A DNA stretch of 18,417 nt, taken from positions 1-18,417 of the forward strand of contig CAZAWA010000038.1 in assembly GCA_964488675.1 (NCBI GenBank). The letters run 5' to 3'. The notes under the pieces were generated by a model. It made no database searches, had not been told where the DNA came from, and was given only the letters and a program-made list of their open reading frames with translations. Positions 14,292 to 18,417 of this stretch are shown here, piece by piece. The stretch comes from QZKY01 sp964488675. GTDB lineage: Bacteria; Pseudomonadota; Gammaproteobacteria; Burkholderiales; Burkholderiaceae_D. The stretch's first letter is position 1, and each line of letters starts with the position of its first letter. Position numbers and translations under genes: made by a program.

Positions 14292-14684
14292 ATGACAGTT
14301 TCTCGTCAACCCGGTGGTATGTCAGCACCACCTCCTTTCCGAACCGGACAGCAAACGCTGGGCCGGCAGGCAGAGGATCAGGCGCTCGCTTACCTGCAGG
14401 GGCAGGGCCTGAAACTGGTCGAGCGAAATTTTCGGTGCAAGACGGGTGAGATTGACCTGATCATGCTGGATCGGGATTCGCTCGTGTTTGTCGAGGTCAG
14501 ACGGCGAGGCGGCCGTCGCTTTGGCGGCGCGGCCGCCAGCGTGACCACGGCGAAGCAGATGAAGCTTCTGTCGGCAGCGCAGGTTTTTCTGAAGCGCTAT
14601 GCCGCAGTGCCGAAGTGCCGGTTCGATGTGATCGCCATTGAGGGCGGGCAAGTCGAATGGCTGAAAAATGCGATTGAAGTTTAA
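14292..14684 (+). CDS. yraN: YraN family (UPF0102) putative nuclease-fold protein
   Basis: This 130-residue protein of the UPF0102 family has a restriction-endonuclease-like fold; the physiological role is not settled. The motifs are LGRQAEDQALAYLQ near the start, then NFRCKTGEIDLIMLD with Asp55 and LVFVEVRRR with Glu68, which together make the expected metal-binding core. The family's usual final Lys is Arg70 here. An alternative ATG at 14319 would remove nine residues, and no Shine-Dalgarno sequence decides. It is divergent from rsmI. A perfect -10 box comes right after its stop, and dolP follows without the SIS-domain gene often found between them. Confidence 0.92.
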   Translation: MTVSRQPGGMSAPPPFRTGQQTLGRQAEDQALAYLQGQGLKLVERNFRCKTGEIDLIMLDRDSLVFVEVRRRGGRRFGGAAASVTTAKQMKLLSAAQVFLKRYAAVPKCRFDVIAIEGGQVEWLKNAIEV

Positions 14685-14692
14685 TGCAGCGA

Positions 14693-14698
14693 TATAAT
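14693..14698 (+). promoter_or_regulatory. Candidate -10 box for dolP
   Basis: A perfect TATAAT lies nine bases after the yraN stop and 140 bases before the dolP ATG. No good -35 was seen at 16-18 bp spacing. Transcription would start near 14705. Confidence 0.4.
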
Positions 14699-14706
14699 CA
14701 GCGGCT

Positions 14707-14838
14707 ATGAGAACCAGCGCATGCCTGGGCATTTCAGGGAAAGCGCGGAAGTCATGTTTCACGCGGCAGAAACCCAGGCCCCGCCGAGGCGCCGTTTGTG
14801 TGATGGGATTGATACAGCCTTATCTGGAGGAGACCTGA
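14707..14838 (+). CDS. Possible small ORF abutting dolP
   Basis: A 43-codon frame (MRTSACLGISGKARKSC...) starts about two bases after the start expected from the TATAAT box. It ends in a TGA that touches the dolP ATG (TGAATG). It is rich in Arg and Lys, has no recognised domain, and has no Shine-Dalgarno sequence. It fills the place where many relatives carry the SIS-domain gene, but it does not resemble that protein. It may be chance. Confidence 0.2.
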   Translation: MRTSACLGISGKARKSCFTRQKPRPRRGAVCVMGLIQPYLEET

Positions 14839-15462
14839 ATGATTAAGCGAAACAAGTTGAAGCGGGTGGTGGCGACGGTTCTGTTGTGCAGCGTGACCGC
14901 GCTGGGATTGCAGGGCTGCGTCGAAATGCTCGTCGGATCGGTTGTGGTGGGCACCTTTGCGGCGACGGATCGCCGCACTTTCGGGGCGCAGACCGAGGAC
15001 AAGTCGATCATTTTCAAGGGTGAGACGCGCGCCATGAAGCTGGTGGGCGACAAAGGCCATGTCAATGTGACAAGCTTCAACCGGAAAGTTCTGCTCACCG
15101 GTGAAGTAAAAGACTCGCAGATGAAGAGCATGGTCGAGCGCGAGATCGCGACGATTGAGGGCGTTCATTCCGTGGTAAACGAGCTGGAGGTTGCGGGCGT
15201 CTCAAGCTACACCTCGCGATCCGGCGATTCGCTGATCACCAGCAAGGTGGTGGCAAGTTTCGTTGATGCCAAGGATATTTTTGCCAATTCCTTCAAGGTG
15301 GTGACCGAGCGCGGCATCGTCTACCTGATGGGGCGCGTTACGCAGCGCGAAGGCGCTCGGGCTGCGGAGATCGCCAGCGGCGTGAGCGGCGTGCATAAAG
15401 TGGTCAAGGTGTTTGAATACATCACCGAAGACGAGCTGCAGCGGATGTCGAATACGCGCTGA
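14839..15462 (+). CDS. dolP: Dual-BON-domain outer membrane lipoprotein (DolP/YraP-like)
   Basis: DolP is a lipoprotein that supports outer-membrane integrity in enterics. The 207-residue product has a Lys/Arg-rich signal peptide and lipobox LQGC with Cys27. Two BON domains follow, near residues 47-117 (VNVTSFNRKVLLTGEV ... IEGVHSVVNEL) and 123-200 (IVYLMGRVTQREGARAAEIAS ... VHKVVKVFEYI). A strong GGAGGAG ribosome binding site precedes the ATG. The neighbourhood rsmI-yraN-dolP is conserved with E. coli yraL-yraN-yraP, which supports the symbol. It probably has its own promoter behind yraN. Confidence 0.93.
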   Translation: MIKRNKLKRVVATVLLCSVTALGLQGCVEMLVGSVVVGTFAATDRRTFGAQTEDKSIIFKGETRAMKLVGDKGHVNVTSFNRKVLLTGEVKDSQMKSMVEREIATIEGVHSVVNELEVAGVSSYTSRSGDSLITSKVVASFVDAKDIFANSFKVVTERGIVYLMGRVTQREGARAAEIASGVSGVHKVVKVFEYITEDELQRMSNTR

Positions 15463-15474
15463 AATAAGGCGTGA

Positions 15475-15498
15475 GGGTGCGTCGCGTGTGACGCACCC
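15475..15498 (+). terminator. Strong hairpin after dolP
   Basis: GGGTGCGTC (15475-15483) and GACGCACCC (15490-15498) form a perfect 9-bp stem with a 6-base loop, 12 bp after the dolP stop. No U-tract follows, so termination could need Rho, or the hairpin may protect the 3' end. Confidence 0.55.
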
Positions 15499-15535
15499 CG
15501 GACCGGCCAGGTATGGCAGGCAGGATCATATACTC

Positions 15536-15557
15536 CCGGAGAGTAATTTTTCTCCGG
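15536..15557. repeat. Second hairpin in the dolP-kup gap
   Basis: CCGGAGA (15536-15542) pairs with TCTCCGG (15551-15557) around an 8-base loop that contains TTTT. Function is unknown. Confidence 0.5.
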
Positions 15558-15697
15558 CGCGTCAGATATGGCTTTCAGCCATTTTATGGCGCATACCCCA
15601 ACTAAAATCGTGTTTCAATAGGCTAACTTTGCCTAATTATTGTGCAAATTTGGCGATTTTGGCGTGTTGAACCGCCCCAAATGCCGTTGAGGAACCC

Positions 15698-15722
15698 ACT
15701 ATTAACGCGACGCGTTATTAGT
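15698..15722. repeat. Near-perfect palindrome just past the kup stop
   Basis: ACTATTAACGCG (15698-15709) and CGCGTTATTAGT (15711-15722) are complementary but for one pair. On the minus strand it begins nine bases after the kup stop. It could be a kup 3' hairpin or a protein-binding dyad. No U-tract is seen. Confidence 0.5.
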
Positions 15723-15731
15723 GTGCGCGGG

Positions 15732-17801
15732 TCAGATTTCGACCTGGGTTCCCAGTTCGATGACCTGGTTGGGCGGGATCTGGTAGTAATCGGCAGCGCC
15801 ACGCGCATTGCGCGACAGGGTAACGAACAAATGCTCGCGCCAGGTGCTCATGCCGGAACCCGGCGTCGAGATGATGGTCTGGCGCGATATGAAAAATGAG
15901 GTCGAGAGCATGTCGAACTCCAGCCCGAAGTCCTTGCACATCTCGAGCACCCGAGGGATGTCAGGCTCATCCTTGAAGCCATAGTGCACCCGCAACTGGT
16001 AACACTCGTTGCCGAAATTCTGGATTTTCACGCGTTCCGCCAGCGGTATCCACGGCACCTCATGCATGATGACGGTCAGGAAGATCACGCGTTCGTGCAG
16101 TACGCGGTTGTGTTTGAGGTTATGCAGCATGGCATGCGGCACGCCGTCGCTTTCGCCGCGCAGGAAAATGGCTGTCCCCGGTACACGCGCCGGCGGCACC
16201 AGAAACAGCGACTCCAGGAATCCATCTAGGGGTATTGCGTGCTTTTTCAGGTTTTCGCCCACGAGCTGGCGGCCTTTGCGCCAGGTGATCATGATGGTAA
16301 AGAGAACAATGCCCAGCATCAACGGGAACCAGCCACCGGACATGATTTTCAGCGTGTTGGAGGAGAACAGGGCGGCATCGATTACGAAAAACACGCCGGA
16401 AAGTCCAATGCAGACGGGAAGCGGGTATCGCCAGTGATAGCGGATGACGAAGAAGGACAGGATCGTTGTGAGCAGCATGGTGCCGGTGACGGCGATGCCA
16501 TAGGCGGCGGCCAGCTCGTCGGAGGAACCAAACTCGAGTACGGCAATGACCACAGCCGCCAGCTGCATTCCGTTTATTACGGGTATGAAAATCTGCCCGA
16601 TTTCCCTATCCGAGGTAAAAATGATCTTCATCCGCGGCAGCAGGCCCAGCGAAATGGCTTGCTTGGCCATCGAAAAGGTGCCGGAAATGGTCGCCTGGGA
16701 AGCGATGACTGTCGCAACGGTGGACAGGGCCACGAGCGGGTAAACACTCCAGCTTCCCAATTGGTGGTAAAACGGGTTGGATACAGCCGCCGGGTTGGAC
16801 AGCAGCAGCCCGCCCTGTCCCAGGTAATTCAGGGCCAGCGCCGGAAACACGATAAACGACCAGGCCAGACGGATCGGTCTGGCGCCGAAGTGCCCCATGT
16901 CCGCATACAAGGCTTCGACCCCTGTGAAGGCCAGCACGATCGCACCCAGCGCAATGAAGGCAATCATGCGGTTGCGCATCATGAAATCGGCAGCATGAAA
17001 AGGATTGAGCGCGGTAAGGATTTCAGGCGCTCGAGTGATATTGATGATGCCCATTACTGCCAGCGCGGCGAACCAGATGATCATGATGGGCCCGAACCAC
17101 TTGCCGATGCCGGCGGTCCCCTTTGATTGTACAGAATACAGAGCGAGCAACACCAGTATGGTGATCGGTACGACATACGGCTTCATCGCGGGGGTGGCGA
17201 CCTCCAGCCCCTCAATGGCGGAAAGGACGGAAATGGCAGGCGTGATGATGCTTTCGCCAAAGAACAGCGAGGCGCCAAAAACGCCCAGGGTCATGAGCGG
17301 AAAGTGCATCCGTGAAGTTTTCGGCAAGGATGAAAGCGCCAGTGCCATCAGCGCCATGATTCCGCCCTCGCCACGGTTGTCGGCGCGGAGGATCAGGGAG
17401 ACATACTTGAGCGAGACGACAACCGCCAAACCCCAGAAAATGAGGGACACCACGCCGAGCAGGTTCTCAGGCGTCAGCAGCAGGCCGTGCTCGGGGCCGA
17501 ACACGGTTTTCATCGTGTAAAGCGGACTGGTACCGATGTCGCCGTAGACGATGCCGATTGCCGCAAGAGTCAGCGCGGCAACGCCGCTGCTGTGTGTAGG
17601 TCGAGCTGCCAAGCCAGCACCCAAAGGTAGTTGTAGCGAAGTGGACGATAGGTCAAAGCCATCCAAAACGCAAGAATATTCGCGCGAAGGCTTGATGCAA
17701 TGGAAAAAGTGCATGCCGGGCGGGAGAAAATACAACAGTGCCTGGCCAATGCGCTCTGCTGATCTGGCGCGCAATACAAGACTATCCGCTTTGCGCGTCA
17801 T
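15732..17801 (-). CDS. kup: Kup (TrkD) family potassium uptake protein
   Basis: Kup is an inner-membrane H+-coupled K+ importer with about 12 membrane segments and a cytoplasmic C-terminal domain. The hallmark AAIGIVYGDIGTSPLYT is at 80-96. Further family stretches are DNRGEGGIMALMAL, FFGESIITPAISVLSAIEGLEV, FTGVEALYADMGHFG, LNYLGQGGLLL and YGIAVTGTMLLTT. From the ATG at 17801 (AAGGATAACTG site upstream) the product has 689 residues, about 55-60 more than usual. The extra N-terminus has no recognised domain. In-frame TTG codons at 17624 and 17612 would give 630 or 626 residues, the normal size, but lack a Shine-Dalgarno sequence. The function is clear; the start is uncertain. Confidence 0.93.
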   Translation of the reverse strand: MTRKADSLVLRARSAERIGQALLYFLPPGMHFFHCIKPSREYSCVLDGFDLSSTSLQLPLGAGLAARPTHSSGVAALTLAAIGIVYGDIGTSPLYTMKTVFGPEHGLLLTPENLLGVVSLIFWGLAVVVSLKYVSLILRADNRGEGGIMALMALALSSLPKTSRMHFPLMTLGVFGASLFFGESIITPAISVLSAIEGLEVATPAMKPYVVPITILVLLALYSVQSKGTAGIGKWFGPIMIIWFAALAVMGIINITRAPEILTALNPFHAADFMMRNRMIAFIALGAIVLAFTGVEALYADMGHFGARPIRLAWSFIVFPALALNYLGQGGLLLSNPAAVSNPFYHQLGSWSVYPLVALSTVATVIASQATISGTFSMAKQAISLGLLPRMKIIFTSDREIGQIFIPVINGMQLAAVVIAVLEFGSSDELAAAYGIAVTGTMLLTTILSFFVIRYHWRYPLPVCIGLSGVFFVIDAALFSSNTLKIMSGGWFPLMLGIVLFTIMITWRKGRQLVGENLKKHAIPLDGFLESLFLVPPARVPGTAIFLRGESDGVPHAMLHNLKHNRVLHERVIFLTVIMHEVPWIPLAERVKIQNFGNECYQLRVHYGFKDEPDIPRVLEMCKDFGLEFDMLSTSFFISRQTIISTPGSGMSTWREHLFVTLSRNARGAADYYQIPPNQVIELGTQVEI

Positions 17802-17844
17802 CAGTTATCCTTGCGGCTTATTCCTCTCATTTCTCGATAACACG

Positions 17845-18417
17845 ATGGCTCAATACATATACACCATGAACGGCGTAGGCAAGATCGTGCCACCCAAACG
17901 CCAGATTCTGAAGGACATTTACCTTTCATTTTTTCCGGGCGCAAAAATCGGCGTGCTCGGTCTGAACGGTTCCGGCAAGTCCACCCTGCTGCGCATCATG
18001 GCCGGCATCGACAAGGACATCATTGGTGAGGCGCGCCCGATGCCCAACCTCAACATTGGCTACATGCCGCAGGAGCCGGAACTCGATCCGGATCTGACCG
18101 TGCGCCAGGCAGTTGAAAGCGGGCTGGGCGAGGCTTTCGCGGCGCGCGCCAAACTTGATGCCGTGTACGCTGCTTACGCCGAGCCGGATGCCGATTTCGA
18201 TGCGCTGGCGACCGAACAGGCCAGGCTGGAAGCGATTCTCGCGGCCAGCGATGGCGGCAATCTGGAACAGCAACTCGAAATGGCGGCCGATGCGCTACGC
18301 CTGCCGCCCTGGGACATGAAGGTGGGCGTGCTGTCCGGCGGCGAAAAGCGCCGGGTGGCCTTGTGCCGCCTGTTGCTGTCGGGCCCGGACATGCTGCTGC
18401 CCGACCGGCCGACCAAA
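17845..18417 (+). CDS. ettA: Energy-dependent translational throttle protein EttA, N-terminal part
   Basis: EttA is an ABC-F ATPase that binds the ribosomal E site and tunes translation to ATP level. The first 191 residues are present and the gene leaves the right edge. The start MAQYIYTMNGVGKIVPPKRQ is typical. Walker A GLNGSGKST is at 39-47, the GEARPMPNLNIGYMPQEPELDPDLTV segment follows, and the first signature LSGGEKRRVALCRLLLS begins at 163. The last residues read PDMLLPDRPTK where the family has PDMLLLDEPTN. The Walker B Glu is therefore replaced by Arg188, and two neighbours also differ. This lies in the final 18 bases, so a sequence-end error is quite possible. It is divergent from kup with a 43-bp gap. 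Confidence 0.95.
   Translation, partial: MAQYIYTMNGVGKIVPPKRQILKDIYLSFFPGAKIGVLGLNGSGKSTLLRIMAGIDKDIIGEARPMPNLNIGYMPQEPELDPDLTVRQAVESGLGEAFAARAKLDAVYAAYAEPDADFDALATEQARLEAILAASDGGNLEQQLEMAADALRLPPWDMKVGVLSGGEKRRVALCRLLLSGPDMLLPDRPTK

Noticed and set aside
16239..17126. 295-codon plus-strand open frame
   Set aside because: It is antisense to kup; His/Gln/Gly-rich without domain features, as expected from the reverse strand of a membrane-protein gene.
1..18417. CRISPR array, tRNA/rRNA genes, prophage, toxin-antitoxin or defence genes
   Set aside because: I looked on both strands and saw no regular repeat-spacer pattern, tRNA-like cloverleaf, integrase, transposase or defence-protein motif.

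Overview
This window reads as ordinary chromosomal DNA from a betaproteobacterium of the order Burkholderiales. The family Oxalobacteraceae is the best guess, but it is not proven. The support is gene order: fur / bamE-dapB / exbBD / leuS, and CorC-type protein followed by pilB-pilC. The proteins are also of proteobacterial type throughout. No rRNA, tRNA, CRISPR array, phage or transposase gene was seen. Both ends are cut inside genes: leuS on the left and ettA on the right.

Layout. (1) 1-3897, minus strand: a co-oriented run bamE-dapB-tonB-exbB-exbD followed by the 5' end of leuS. It combines outer-membrane assembly, lysine/peptidoglycan precursor synthesis and a complete TonB energy-transducing system. 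(2) 4010-5303, plus: fur, then thiM only 25 bp later, with no other thiamin gene and no TPP riboswitch visible. (3) 5336-7327, minus: two different nitroreductase-family flavoproteins around a small two-CBS-domain protein. The CBS gene has an unusually strong ribosome binding site and a leader that contains a hairpin. (4) 7662-8594, plus: a stand-alone formyltransferase-fold enzyme that resembles the hydrolase domain of 10-formyl-THF dehydrogenase more than true Fmt. (5) 8660-13056, minus: a CorC/HlyC-type membrane protein, then the type IV pilus motor genes pilB and pilC, without the usual pilD/coaE next door. (6) 13057-13261: a hairpin-rich intergenic segment ending in an 18-bp perfect inverted repeat that supplies the stop codon of rsmI. 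(7) 13257-14183, minus rsmI, divergent from plus-strand yraN (14292-14684) and dolP (14839-15462). This matches the E. coli yraL-yraM-yraN-diaA-yraP neighbourhood, but without lpoA and the SIS-domain gene. (8) 15463-15731: a convergent intergenic stretch with three hairpins. (9) kup (minus) with an apparent N-terminal extension, divergent from ettA (plus, partial).

How the genes fit together. Region 1-4459 joins envelope biogenesis (BamE) to iron and energy-coupled uptake (TonB-ExbB-ExbD, Fur). RsmI, YraN and DolP form the conserved ribosome-modification/envelope-quality cluster. PilB and PilC are the extension ATPase and platform of the type IV pilus.

I did not find a clearly new multi-gene system. 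The best leads are the stand-alone formyl-THF-hydrolase-like protein, the inverted repeat fused to the end of rsmI, the repeat cluster ahead of the CorC gene, the hairpin leader of the CBS/nitroreductase unit, the greatly expanded BamE, and the altered Walker B residues at the extreme right end of ettA (possibly a sequence-end artefact).
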